From NCBI GenBank assembly GCA_021816545.1, contig JAKAXP010000009.1, positions 1 to 26,032 of the forward strand: 26,032 bases of DNA. Reading direction: 5' to 3'. The position numbers and the translations under genes are program-made. How positions within the stretch are numbered: the first letter of the stretch is position 1; every line of letters begins with the position of its first letter. Positions 7,638 through 15,902 of the stretch are shown one piece after another. The notes under the pieces are model-generated. The model was not told the DNA's origin and searched no databases. It saw only the letters and a list, made by a program, of their open reading frames with translations. Source of the DNA: Bacteroidota bacterium. GTDB lineage: Bacteria > Bacteroidota > Bacteroidia > Bacteroidales > VadinHA17.

Positions 7638-8904
7638 GAGCATAAGAGCAAGTCTGATATGTCTCCTTGCGCTCCTGGCAACAGGAGCCGCAGGTCAGAA
7701 GAATGTCAATACCCCGTTCGCGAGGTACGGCATCGGCAACCTTGAGCAACAGGGCACCTTCAGGACGCGCGCCATGGGAGGCATCAGCGGCGGTATCAGG
7801 GATAATCTCACCCTTAACTTCCTGACGCCTGCTTCCTACAGCAGTATCGACACCACCTCATTCCTCTTTGATTTCGGGATCGACTATGGTGTTGCATTGC
7901 TGAAGGAGAATGATCTCAGGTATTATTCCCAGGATATGACTTTTTCACATCTGATGATGGGATTTCCTATTATGAAGGGCTGGGGCGTTACTGCCGCCAT
8001 ACTGCCCTTTGCGAACGGAGCATACGATATCGGTTACACCACAGAGGGAATAGGAGTTACTGGAAGTATCTACGAGCACCACAACGGCACCGGCGGTTAT
8101 CAGAAAGCCCTCCTTGGTACGGGGATCCGTCCGCTGCCATTTGTTTCCGTGGGAGCGAATGTATTTTACATGTTCGGTGAGGTGACCAGAATCAACGACT
8201 TTATATTTACCGGTGACAACAATTATTTCAATACAAGGAAGCAGGCCAGTTCAGCCCTCAGGGGGATAGGATTTGATGCATCCGTGCAGTTCATGCTTGA
8301 ACTGTCTGATAACAGGTTTATCAATGCCGGTGTGACATATACCCCGGCCTTTGACCTCAATACTGACAATGAAGATTTTATCTTCAGGTACTCAAACATT
8401 CAGACATCATCCCTGGCGCTTGATACTCTTTCCTTCGGTTCACTTTCCACGACAAGCAGGATGCCACAGTCGGTCAGGGCAGGATTCTCCCTGGGAAAGG
8501 TTGACAAGCTGACTGCAGGGGCTGACATCGTTTATACCCGGTGGAGCAAGGCATCCTTTCCGGGAACATACGGCACATATACTGATGCCCTTTCACTCCA
8601 TGCAGGGGCTGAATACATACCTGAGAAATATTCAAATTACAGTTTTTTTGACCGTGTGGAATACCGCATAGGATGCCGTTACGGTGAGAGTTATACCCTC
8701 TTTGAGGGAGACCAGGTCAAAGAGTACGGCATAACTTTTGGAACAGGTATACCGATGAGAAGATCGAGATCCAGGATCTCACTGGCAGTGGATCTGTCAA
8801 CCCGCGGCGGAAGCAACGGGGAGGTCCCCAGGGAGACGAGGATATCGGTCGGAGCCAGCCTGAATCTTTATGATTACTGGTTCCTGAAGAGACAGTATGA
8901 TTAA
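7630..8904 (+). CDS. Predicted outer-membrane beta-barrel protein, FadL/OmpP1-like
   Basis: 424 residues with a clear Sec signal peptide (MYKSIRASLICLLALLATGAAGQ, cleavage near residue 22-23). The mature part starts NTPFARYGIGNLE and has AMGGISGGIRDNLTLNFLTPASYSSID. The remainder alternates hydrophobic and polar residues with many aromatics and glycines, as in a transmembrane beta barrel (for example FLFDFGIDYGVALL, AGVTYTPAFDLNT, VEYRIGCRYGESY, ISVGASLNLYDYWF). The opening pattern 'pair of A-M-G-G with N-P/N-L-A-S' is typical of the Bacteroidota OMPP1/FadL/TodX-like proteins. The cargo is unknown; a lipid or hydrophobic substrate channel is a family-level inference. The gene overlaps coaX by 8 bases and the downstream TPR gene by 8 bases, so it is firmly in the operon. 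Confidence 0.82.
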   Translation: MYKSIRASLICLLALLATGAAGQKNVNTPFARYGIGNLEQQGTFRTRAMGGISGGIRDNLTLNFLTPASYSSIDTTSFLFDFGIDYGVALLKENDLRYYSQDMTFSHLMMGFPIMKGWGVTAAILPFANGAYDIGYTTEGIGVTGSIYEHHNGTGGYQKALLGTGIRPLPFVSVGANVFYMFGEVTRINDFIFTGDNNYFNTRKQASSALRGIGFDASVQFMLELSDNRFINAGVTYTPAFDLNTDNEDFIFRYSNIQTSSLALDTLSFGSLSTTSRMPQSVRAGFSLGKVDKLTAGADIVYTRWSKASFPGTYGTYTDALSLHAGAEYIPEKYSNYSFFDRVEYRIGCRYGESYTLFEGDQVKEYGITFGTGIPMRRSRSRISLAVDLSTRGGSNGEVPRETRISVGASLNLYDYWFLKRQYD

Positions 8905-10252
8905 AAAAATGAATAAGAAAGAGATGAAAAGAACAGCCAGCACGATTTTGACCGGATTGCTTCTGTCAGTATTTTCATTTGCCATGCATGCCCAGAAGGG
9001 CATTGAAACGGGCACACCGTTCGGGAGAGGGGAGGACAGCACAAGGTGCCTTCGCAACACATCACTTTATTCAACCTATTACGAGAACAAGGACTACAAC
9101 ATGGCCGTTCAGTTCTGGAGACCGGTTTTCACTGAATGTCCCGGCTCATCCAAGAACACCTATATCAAGGGAGAGACCATGTTCAAGGAGTTTTTCCGCA
9201 AGACCGGAAACAAGGCTTATATTGACACAGTACTGTTGATCCTCGATCAGCGCACGAAGTATTTCAACGAGGAGCCGGCAAACAATCTCCGCAAGGCATT
9301 TGCCCTCTATGAGTTCGGCGGAAATGATCCGGTATATGCCAGGCAGTGCTATGATCTTATAAAGGGTGTAATGGATAAATCACCCCAGAGCTTTGATCAC
9401 ACTTATTCAAGCCTTTATATGGCAATTACGGCAAAGTGCTATGCCCTCAAGCTCATTGAAGCGCCTGAAGTCATCACAGCCTATTCCAATTCAATGAAGG
9501 TTGTAGACAACCAGCTGGCCCGCAAACCGGGAGATCAGCGTTATGCTGAAGCCAGGAAAAACATCGACGCCGTCTTCAGGTCAAGCGGGGCTGCCTCATG
9601 TGAAAACCTTGAACATCTGTTTACTGCCGGCGTTGAGAATAATCCCGGCGACACGGCGATGCTCAGGAAGGTACTCACCCTCCTCACCGAGACAGGATGC
9701 AAGGATTCTGAGCTTTACTACAAGGCAGCCACCAATCTTTACCGCTCTGATCCCAGCGCCTCTTCAGCTGCACAGCTTGCAGAGATGAACCTGGCACGGA
9801 AGAAATACAATGAGGCAGAAAAGTACTATACTGAAGCCATCGACCTGGAGACTGACAACAAGATCAAGTCGGGCCTGCTTACGAAGCTTGCCACACTTGA
9901 GCTGACATCAGACAGCAAACAGGCAGCCCGTGATTTTGCAAAGGCTGCATACTCTCTTGATCCCACAAACGGCAATGCACTCTTCATTGTGGCGGAGTCA
10001 TATGCCGGGGCAAAAATAGGTGAAACCTTTGAAAACCAGACCGTCTACTGGGTTGTGGTTGACTACCTCTCCAGGGCAAAGAACACTGATCCCACACTCA
10101 AGGCACAGGTAGATGAGCGCATTGCCATCTATTCAAGATTATTCCCGACCAAGGAGGAAGCTTTCTTCAGGAGCCTCGTGGAGGAGGGAACACCCTACCA
10201 GGTGGGTGGCTGGATCAATGAATCCACCACCATCAGGTTCAGGAAGGAATAA
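8897..10252 (+). CDS. Secreted TPR-repeat protein
   Basis: 451 residues, with a lysine-rich start, a hydrophobic stretch (STILTGLLLSVFSFAMHAQ) and probable cleavage after HAQ, so it is exported to the periplasm or outer membrane. The body is helical. Tetratricopeptide-type repeats are plain in the second half (around residues 285-375: LARKKYNEAEKYYTEAIDL, KLATLELTSDSKQAARDF, ALFIVAESYAGAKIG) and weaker in the first half (YYENKDYNMAVQFWRPVF). Such proteins act as scaffolds; the partner is unknown. The start at 8897 overlaps the upstream stop by 8 bases; ATGs at 8909 and 8924 are alternatives that keep the signal peptide. It lies between a beta-barrel protein and LptC, as I recall for other Bacteroidota, which suggests an envelope-assembly role (inference). 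Confidence 0.85.
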   Translation: MIKKMNKKEMKRTASTILTGLLLSVFSFAMHAQKGIETGTPFGRGEDSTRCLRNTSLYSTYYENKDYNMAVQFWRPVFTECPGSSKNTYIKGETMFKEFFRKTGNKAYIDTVLLILDQRTKYFNEEPANNLRKAFALYEFGGNDPVYARQCYDLIKGVMDKSPQSFDHTYSSLYMAITAKCYALKLIEAPEVITAYSNSMKVVDNQLARKPGDQRYAEARKNIDAVFRSSGAASCENLEHLFTAGVENNPGDTAMLRKVLTLLTETGCKDSELYYKAATNLYRSDPSASSAAQLAEMNLARKKYNEAEKYYTEAIDLETDNKIKSGLLTKLATLELTSDSKQAARDFAKAAYSLDPTNGNALFIVAESYAGAKIGETFENQTVYWVVVDYLSRAKNTDPTLKAQVDERIAIYSRLFPTKEEAFFRSLVEEGTPYQVGGWINESTTIRFRKE

Positions 10253-10257
10253 CAGCA

Positions 10258-10836
10258 GTGAAAACCTGCAGGTCATACAGTATCATGATAGCAGTCCTGG
10301 TTGCCGGGACTGCTTTTATTTCATCTTGTGACAGGAAGGAGGGTACTGTAAAGGATCTGCAGATAAAGGATATGCCCACGATGTCGGCAAGGAATGTGGA
10401 AACCATGTATACCGACTCAGGCAAGGTCACAATGCTGATTCGCTCTCCGCTGATACAGCAGTTCACCACTGCAGAGAATCCATATACTGTATTTCCCGAG
10501 GGGCTGACGGTACTGTTTTATGATAAGACCAGTGAGCCACAGGCGAGCATATCCTCTCAATATGCCCGCTATACAGAAAAGGATGAAATCTGGGAACTTC
10601 GCGACAGCGTTGTGGCTGTCAGCAACAAGGGTGAGGTCCTTGAGACTGAGCTGCTCTTCTGGAGCCAGCCAAGGGACAAGATATGGTCTGACAGGTTCGT
10701 CAGGTTCACACATGATGACCAGATAGTGATGGGAACCGGATTTGATTCAGACTCCCGATTTTCAAACTGGACAATCAAGAACGTAACAGGTACAATTTAT
10801 ATCAAGGATGAACAAAAAGTCGCTCCTGCTGATTGA
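10258..10836 (+). CDS. lptC: LPS export protein LptC, lipoprotein form
   Basis: LptC is the periplasmic bridge component that takes lipopolysaccharide from the LptBFG transporter and passes it to LptA. 192 residues, starting at GTG 10258, 5 bases after the previous stop and with AGGAAGGA 9 bases upstream. The N-terminus is a hydrophobic helix ending FISSC, so the protein is probably a lipoprotein with the lipid on Cys24, unlike E. coli LptC with its transmembrane anchor. The body fits the beta-jellyroll/OstA-like fold (MSARNVETMYTDSGKVTMLI, VFPEGLTVLFYD, ISSQYARYTEKDEIWELRDSVVAVSNKGEVLETELLFWSQ, IWSDRFVRFTHDDQIVMGTGFDSD). The last pattern, 'D-x-x-V-x-G-x-G-F-x-S/D', is characteristic of LptC family members. 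The end overlaps the next small gene by 29 bases. Confidence 0.88.
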   Translation: MKTCRSYSIMIAVLVAGTAFISSCDRKEGTVKDLQIKDMPTMSARNVETMYTDSGKVTMLIRSPLIQQFTTAENPYTVFPEGLTVLFYDKTSEPQASISSQYARYTEKDEIWELRDSVVAVSNKGEVLETELLFWSQPRDKIWSDRFVRFTHDDQIVMGTGFDSDSRFSNWTIKNVTGTIYIKDEQKVAPAD

Positions 10837-10990
10837 GATCATCTGGATCATCCTGGGACTGATGTGTCTCGGCATTGCAATCCGCGAAACGGTTAACAAC
10901 GGCATCGGCCGTGCATGGCTGTTCTACGTGATGACTGCCGCCGCATTTGTTCTGGCATGGCTTCGTGACTCACAGCGAAAAAAGCTGTAA
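10808..10990 (+). CDS. Small two-helix inner-membrane protein
   Basis: 60 residues, starting at ATG 10808 inside the 3' end of lptC (29-base overlap in another frame), with AAGGA just upstream. Two hydrophobic segments are visible: residues 6-26 (LLLIEIIWIILGLMCLGIAI) and 36-51 (AWLFYVMTAAAFVLAW), joined by a short loop RETVNNGIGR and ended by a basic tail SQRKKL, which suggests both termini face the cytoplasm. No motif identifies a function. I support it as real because it fills the gap exactly between lptC and the next gene (9 bases), has a sensible membrane-protein composition and sits in a conserved-looking operon. It could be a subunit or regulator of the LptC machinery or of the CorC-type neighbour, but this is speculation. 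Confidence 0.75.
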   Translation: MNKKSLLLIEIIWIILGLMCLGIAIRETVNNGIGRAWLFYVMTAAAFVLAWLRDSQRKKL

Positions 10991-10999
10991 CTTTGGGGT

Positions 11000-12259
11000 A
11001 TGAACCCGTGGGTTATCATTCCTTTAGCAATTCTTCTGGCCGCATTCTTTTCGGCGATGGAGCTCTCATTCATCGCCTCGAACAAGCTTCGCATTGAGCT
11101 TGACCGCAAGCAGGGACAGTTCGGTTCTGGTATTATATCCCTCTTCACCCGTAATCCCGGCCTGTACATTTCCACAATGCTGATAGGTGTCAATATCGCC
11201 ACGGTGATATTCAGCATGCTCTCCGCTGACATGATTGAGGCATGGCTGCAGAATATGATCCCGTCGGAGGTGCTGATATTCATAATTCAGACCGTGATCA
11301 CCACCCTGATCATACTGGTTTTTGCCGACTTCCTGCCCAAGTCGGTTGTCAGGATCAGTCCGAACTTCTTTCTCAGCATCTTCGCCGTGCCAACGGCAAT
11401 TTTCTATTATCTCTTCTACCCGGTCAGCAAGTTCACTCTCTGGCTGGCCAACATGATCATGCGGATGTTTTTCGGCATCAAGGCTGAGAGGAAGGAACAG
11501 GAGAACCGGATCTTTACACGGATTGACCTTGACCACTTCGTCAATGACCTTGTGGAAACGGAGGAAGAGAAGCAGGAGGAAAACAGCAGTCTGAAGATTT
11601 TCCAGAATGCCCTTGATTTTTCATCCGTGAAAGCGCGTGAGTGCATGGTTCCGAGAACTGAGATTGTTGCCCTTCCCGTGCAGTCAGATCCTGATGAGCT
11701 CAGGCAGCAGTTCATTGAGTCAGGGCACTCAAAGATTCTGCTGTACCGTGACAATATTGACAACATGGTAGGGTACTATGAGCTGAAGGATATTCTTCAT
11801 GATCCGTCAGACATAACAGCCACTATGCGCAAATTGCCGGTGGTTCCGGAGACGATGACTGCCAACAGGGTGCTCAGGCTCCTTTCCGATGCAAAGAAGA
11901 GCATAGCCCTGGTTGTTGACGAGTTCGGCGGCACCGCAGGAGTGATCACAATAGAGGACGTGCTCGAGGAAATCGTCGGTGACATTGAAGATGAACATGA
12001 CACCAGTGACCTGGTGGAAAAGAAGATAAGCGAAAAGGAATATGTCCTTTCCGGACGTCTGGATATCGATTACCTGAACGAGGAGTATGACCTGAACCTG
12101 CCCGAAAGTGATGATTACACCACCCTTGCGGGACTGATACTCTTTGCCCACGGCAATATCCCGCGCCAGCAGGAAAAGATAAGGGTTGGCCCCAACCTGT
12201 TCACGGTTCTCAGGAGCTCATCAACAAAGGTGGAGCTTGTAAAGCTGCAGATAGACTGA
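11000..12259 (+). CDS. CBS-domain membrane protein of the CorC/HlyC family
   Basis: 419 residues. The N-terminal DUF21 (CNNM-type) membrane part has hydrophobic helices at about 1-22, 55-78, 88-112 and 120-145, and includes FFSAMELSFIASNKLR. A CBS pair follows (about 211-265, ARECMVPRTEIVALP, and about 272-330, containing SIALVVDEFGGTAGVITIED), then EIVGDIEDEHD and a C-terminal CorC_HlyC domain (about 345-418, YVLSGRLDIDYLNEEYDLNLPESDDYTTLAGLI). Family members are linked to magnesium and cobalt export; many are annotated 'hemolysin' without evidence of toxin activity. Bacteroidota GldE also belongs to this family, and I cannot tell the subgroup from sequence alone. It is the last gene of the mfd operon and converges with the M20 gene. 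Confidence 0.9.
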   Translation: MNPWVIIPLAILLAAFFSAMELSFIASNKLRIELDRKQGQFGSGIISLFTRNPGLYISTMLIGVNIATVIFSMLSADMIEAWLQNMIPSEVLIFIIQTVITTLIILVFADFLPKSVVRISPNFFLSIFAVPTAIFYYLFYPVSKFTLWLANMIMRMFFGIKAERKEQENRIFTRIDLDHFVNDLVETEEEKQEENSSLKIFQNALDFSSVKARECMVPRTEIVALPVQSDPDELRQQFIESGHSKILLYRDNIDNMVGYYELKDILHDPSDITATMRKLPVVPETMTANRVLRLLSDAKKSIALVVDEFGGTAGVITIEDVLEEIVGDIEDEHDTSDLVEKKISEKEYVLSGRLDIDYLNEEYDLNLPESDDYTTLAGLILFAHGNIPRQQEKIRVGPNLFTVLRSSSTKVELVKLQID

Positions 12260-12321
12260 TCCTGTCTCACTACCGTGAATGCCGGACCTTCTGATGGTGC
12301 CTGGCAACCCCGGACAGATGC
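12260..12321. other. Convergent intergenic gap
   Basis: 62 bases between the 3' ends of the CorC-type and dipeptidase genes. I found no stable hairpin followed by a T-run in either direction, so termination here may be Rho-dependent or read-through. Confidence 0.5.
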
Positions 12322-13698
12322 TCAGACCGGCTTCTTCAACTCAGCATAGTATTTATAATAGAGCGGAATAGCTCTCATCCCTGCGAACAGGTTCTCAAGC
12401 GGGTAGTTCTCATTGGGTGAGTGGATAGCATCTGACTCCAGGCCGAAGCCCATCAGTATTGACTTGACCCCGAGTATCCTCTCAAAAGTTGATATTATGG
12501 GAATGCTTCCTCCGCTGCGTACAGGTATGGGCCTCTTTCCGAATATCTCTGTGTAGGCTTTCTCCGCGGCCAGGTATTCCGGGGTATCAAGCGGGCTTAC
12601 GTATGCCTCTCCTCCGTGCAGGTACTCTGCGGTTACCCTGACACCTGCCGGTGCCAGGGATTTTATATGGTTTATTGCCAGCTCGGCAATTTCTTCCGCC
12701 TTCTGATACGGTACGAGCCTCATAGATATTTTGGCTGCAGCCTTTGAAGGCAGGATAGTCTTAGCTCCTTCGCCGGTATAACCTCCCCAGATGCCATTTA
12801 CGTCAAGGGTGGGCCTGATACCAACGCTCTCCATGGGTGAGAATCCCTTCTCCTCTGCAAGGGCATCAACACCCACAGATTTTTTATACTCCTGCGGATC
12901 AAACGGCCTCTCGGCCATCTTTTCCCTCTCTGCATCAGAAGGAACTGAAACGGTATCATAGAATCCGGGTATCGTCACTCTTCCGTCGCTGTCCTTAAGC
13001 TTCGAAATAATATCACATATGGTGTTGCACGGGTTAACAACGGCTCCGCCATATATGCCGGAGTGAAGATCACGGTTCGGTCCCTCAACCTCTATCTGTA
13101 TGTAAGAAAGACCTCTCAACCCTGAGGTGATTGACGGGATTTCGGAGGATATCATCGTGGTATCGGAAACAAGTATCACATCTGATCTGAGCATATCACG
13201 GTATTCCGAGCAGAATCCTGCGATGCTTGCCGATCCGGCCTCTTCCTCACCTTCAATCATGAATTTTACATTGCATGCGAGGGTGCCTGTGGCATTCATC
13301 ATCTCGAATGCCTTGAGATGCATGAAGAGCTGTCCCTTGTCGTCATCGGCACCGCGGGCCCAAATTTTGCCATCGCGTATCTCAGGTTCAAAAGGCTTAG
13401 AGGTCCACTTCTCAAGGGGCTCTGCAGGCATCACGTCATAGTGGCCGTAAACAAGTATGGTAGGCAGGGTGGGGTTAACCATCTTCTCGCCGTAAACTAT
13501 TGGGTTTCCGGGTGTTGCATAGACCTCCGCGCGGTCGGCGCCGTTGGCAGCCAGCAGGTCACGGATGTATTCAGCAGCCCTGACCATGTCGGCTTTATTC
13601 GATTCGGATGCGCTGACCGAGGGTATCCTGATCAGTCCGAATAGTTCCTTCAGGAATCTCTCCATGTTTGTTTCGATGTAGTTCTTAATGTTTTCCAT
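12322..13698 (-). CDS. M20 family dipeptidase
   Basis: Cytoplasmic di-zinc peptidase, 458 residues. Motifs are VYGHYDVMPAEP (His86 metal ligand, Asp88), ARGADDDKGQ (bridging aspartate in the cluster 118-120), FMIEGEEEAGS (Glu151-153, catalytic base and ligand), VEGPNRDLHSGIYGGAVVNP (dimerisation-domain histidine) and the final metal-binding histidine in ESDAIHSPNENY. This is the layout of the carnosinase/dipeptidase subgroup of M20. The frame is open upstream to an ATG at 13758, but homologous-looking sequence begins at MENIKNYIE, so the start is 13698, which overlaps the DUF3109 gene by 14 bases. It is the last gene of the gpmI operon. The exact dipeptide substrate cannot be read from sequence. 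Confidence 0.93.
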   Translation of the reverse strand: MENIKNYIETNMERFLKELFGLIRIPSVSASESNKADMVRAAEYIRDLLAANGADRAEVYATPGNPIVYGEKMVNPTLPTILVYGHYDVMPAEPLEKWTSKPFEPEIRDGKIWARGADDDKGQLFMHLKAFEMMNATGTLACNVKFMIEGEEEAGSASIAGFCSEYRDMLRSDVILVSDTTMISSEIPSITSGLRGLSYIQIEVEGPNRDLHSGIYGGAVVNPCNTICDIISKLKDSDGRVTIPGFYDTVSVPSDAEREKMAERPFDPQEYKKSVGVDALAEEKGFSPMESVGIRPTLDVNGIWGGYTGEGAKTILPSKAAAKISMRLVPYQKAEEIAELAINHIKSLAPAGVRVTAEYLHGGEAYVSPLDTPEYLAAEKAYTEIFGKRPIPVRSGGSIPIISTFERILGVKSILMGFGLESDAIHSPNENYPLENLFAGMRAIPLYYKYYAELKKPV

Positions 13699-14272
13699 GA
13701 TCATTGTAGTTATGATATTCGCCGGCTGCCCACTGCAGCCTGTTGTACCATTCCTCACCGAACGCCCTTACGAGGGGTTCGCGGAGGAATACATAGAGTT
13801 CCATTTTCTCCTTTGCGCCGCAGGCGACGCCGGGAGTGCATATTGCCCATTCCTCGTAGTTCACTGCACGGAAATCACGATACTGCTTTACCCTGACGGG
13901 GAAGAGATGGCATGAGAGAGGCTTGCGGAAACTGACGGCCCCGGCATTGAATGCCATCTCAATTCCGCATTTGTAAATGTCATTATCCATGACTGTGTAT
14001 GCACACTCCTCATTGTTTATCAGAGGGGTGACAAGCTCGCCCTCATGATCGGTGATGCTCGTACCCTGATTCTCAATGGCACTGATTCCTTCAGGGCGAA
14101 GGTAAGGCTGCACCCGGGGCAATATTTTTTCAAGCATGGCAGCCTCCTCTGATGTAAGCGGTGCACCGGTGTCGCCGTACCTGCAGCAGCTTCCCTTGCA
14201 GGCGGGCAGATCACACAGAAATCTCTTCTCAATGAGCGCCAATGATACTATGGTGTCATCAATCTGAAGCAT
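13685..14272 (-). CDS. DUF3109 cysteine-rich protein
   Basis: 195 residues of the DUF3109 family, common in Bacteroidota and without a known activity. Nine cysteines are present: C20, C25, C29 and C30 in CDLPACKGSCC, C90, C102 (KCGIEMAF), C121 (SCHLFPV), C145 and C151 (WAICTPGVACG). The first cluster and the SCHLFPV segment resemble the YkgJ-like zinc or iron-sulfur cluster proteins, so metal binding is likely (inference). There is no signal peptide or membrane helix, so it is cytoplasmic. It lies 8 bases downstream of gpmI and overlaps the M20 dipeptidase by 14 bases, so the three are cotranscribed. Confidence 0.88.
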   Translation of the reverse strand: MLQIDDTIVSLALIEKRFLCDLPACKGSCCRYGDTGAPLTSEEAAMLEKILPRVQPYLRPEGISAIENQGTSITDHEGELVTPLINNEECAYTVMDNDIYKCGIEMAFNAGAVSFRKPLSCHLFPVRVKQYRDFRAVNYEEWAICTPGVACGAKEKMELYVFLREPLVRAFGEEWYNRLQWAAGEYHNYNDHGKH

Positions 14273-14280
14273 CGTTCCCC

Positions 14281-15801
14281 CTATACCAGTGATTTGCCGG
14301 TCATTTCAGGAGGCACCGGTATGCCCATCATCGTCAGGACCGTTGGTGCAACGTCTGCGAGGATACCGTTACTGACGCTCTTGAACCTGTTGCTTATAAG
14401 GTAAATCGGAACAGGATTCAGTGAGTGTGCGGTATTTGGTGATCCGTCAGGGTTCACCGCATAGTCGGCATTGCCGTGGTCAGCAATGATTATCACCTCG
14501 TATCCGTTTGCCCTGGCAGCCCGTGCAACATCGCCGGCGCACTCATCAACTGTTTTTACAGCCTTCTGAATTGCTTCCATCACGCCTGTATGACCAACCA
14601 TGTCGCCGTTGGCGAAATTGAGGCAGATGAAGTCGTACTTCTGTTTGCCAAGTTCTGCGATGATGGCATCCCTGACACCGTATGCGCTCATCTCGGGTTG
14701 AAGGTCATAGGTAGGCACCTTGGGTGATGGAATGAGTATCCGGTCCTCACCCGCGAACTCCTTCTCCCTCCCGCCTGAAAAGAAGAAGGTCACATGAGCG
14801 TATTTCTCCGTCTCTGCAATGCGGAGCTGCTTCTTACCCGCTTCGGAGAGAATTTCGCCGAGGGTCCTGTCTACATTATCCTTGGGGAAAATGACGTGCA
14901 GTCCCTTGAACTTGTCGTCATAGGGGGTCATTGTAAGGTAATGAAGCGGTATTGTCTTCATGCCTGCTTCAGGCATATCATGCTGTGTAAGCACCATCGT
15001 AAGTTCCCGGGCACGGTCATTGCGGAAGTTGATGAATACAACAACATCTCCTTCCCCGATAGTTGCAAGAGGCTTTCCGTCATCACCCGTCACAACGATG
15101 GGTTTCATGAACTCATCGGTCACACCTGTATCATACGATTCCTGCATTGCCTGCAGTATGTCTCGGGTTGCTGTCCCCCTGCCGTAAACGAGCAGGTCAT
15201 AGGCTTCCTTTATCCGCTCCCACCGCTTGTCGCGGTCCATTGCATAGTATCGGCCAACAAACGATGCCACCTTACCGTTGCTTTTCTCAAGGTGTTTCAG
15301 GAGGCCGGCCATGTATCCCCTGCCGCTCCTGGGGTCAGTGTCACGGCCATCGCCGAAGCCATGGATATAGACATCCTTCAGGCTGTACTCTGCAGTCATG
15401 TCGCAGAGAGCGTACAGATGGCTGTCAAGTGAATGGACTCCTCCGTCAGAGAGCAGTCCCATGAAATGAACCTTGACACCTTTATCACGGGCATATGTGA
15501 AAGCCTGGCGGAGGGTTTCGTTTGAGCGTATCTCCCCAGTGCGGCATGCTTTGTTTATCTTCACGAGATCCTGGTACACCACCCGGCCGGCCCCTATATT
15601 CAGGTGCCCGACCTCCGAATTGCCCATCTGCCCTTCGGGAAGACCAACATCTTCCCCTGAAGTGAGCAGGTATGATGAAGGGTAAATCTTTTTCAGTGCA
15701 TCGATGTTGGGAGTGCCGGTGGTGCTTATCACGTCACTCCTCGTGCCGTCACCTATCCCCCAGCCGTCGAGGATCATCAGTAATACTTTATTGTCTTTCA
15801 T
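14281..15801 (-). CDS. gpmI: 2,3-bisphosphoglycerate-independent phosphoglycerate mutase
   Basis: Interconverts 3- and 2-phosphoglycerate in glycolysis and gluconeogenesis through a phosphoserine intermediate with two manganese ions. 506 residues from the ATG at 15801, the usual length. LDGWGIGD supplies metal ligand D12, and MGNSEVGHLNIGAG supplies nucleophile S62; both numbers match the Geobacillus enzyme, which supports this start. Others are GDGRDTDPRSG, FVGRYYAMDRDKRWER, FINFRNDRARELT, NFANGDMVGHTG and ADHGNADYAV. Extra in-frame codons upstream to 15843 were rejected because they are not family-like and overlap the promoter match. First gene of the gpmI, DUF3109, M20 operon. With fbp elsewhere in the window it belongs to central carbon metabolism. 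Confidence 0.97.
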   Translation of the reverse strand: MKDNKVLLMILDGWGIGDGTRSDVISTTGTPNIDALKKIYPSSYLLTSGEDVGLPEGQMGNSEVGHLNIGAGRVVYQDLVKINKACRTGEIRSNETLRQAFTYARDKGVKVHFMGLLSDGGVHSLDSHLYALCDMTAEYSLKDVYIHGFGDGRDTDPRSGRGYMAGLLKHLEKSNGKVASFVGRYYAMDRDKRWERIKEAYDLLVYGRGTATRDILQAMQESYDTGVTDEFMKPIVVTGDDGKPLATIGEGDVVVFINFRNDRARELTMVLTQHDMPEAGMKTIPLHYLTMTPYDDKFKGLHVIFPKDNVDRTLGEILSEAGKKQLRIAETEKYAHVTFFFSGGREKEFAGEDRILIPSPKVPTYDLQPEMSAYGVRDAIIAELGKQKYDFICLNFANGDMVGHTGVMEAIQKAVKTVDECAGDVARAARANGYEVIIIADHGNADYAVNPDGSPNTAHSLNPVPIYLISNRFKSVSNGILADVAPTVLTMMGIPVPPEMTGKSLV

Positions 15802-15830
15802 TAAATTGTTAATGTTAAATATGCAGGTAG

Positions 15831-15838
15831 CAAAAATA
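15831..15838 (-). promoter_or_regulatory. Candidate -7 element for the gpmI operon
   Basis: On the minus strand TATTTTTG matches TAnnTTTG exactly, about 30 bases before the gpmI ATG, giving a leader near 22 bases. No TTTG is present 19-21 bases upstream, so only half of the promoter consensus is met. It lies in the 101-base gap after the WD40 gene, the largest gap on this strand, where a promoter is expected. Confidence 0.45.
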
Positions 15839-15902
15839 GCCAATTCCCCGTAAGGAATGACATCGCGGCATTATAACAAGGCAGAGGCTTAAAAAGTTTG
15901 TA

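Noticed and set aside
10988..10995. TAACTTTG, an exact -7 consensus just before the CBS/CorC gene
   Set aside because: Initiation would fall on the start codon itself and there is no -33 box at 19-21 bases; likely a chance match over the stop codon.
13699..13758. Upstream ATG for the M20 dipeptidase
   Set aside because: It would overlap the DUF3109 gene by 74 bases and add unrelated residues; family-like sequence starts at 13698.
14794..15432. Open frame of 212 codons on the plus strand inside gpmI
   Set aside because: Antisense to a certain gene, no recognisable domain, composition explained by the complementary codons.
15802..15843. Upstream ATG for gpmI
   Set aside because: The start at 15801 places D12 and S62 at the known family positions, and the -7 element at 15831-15838 lies within the extension.
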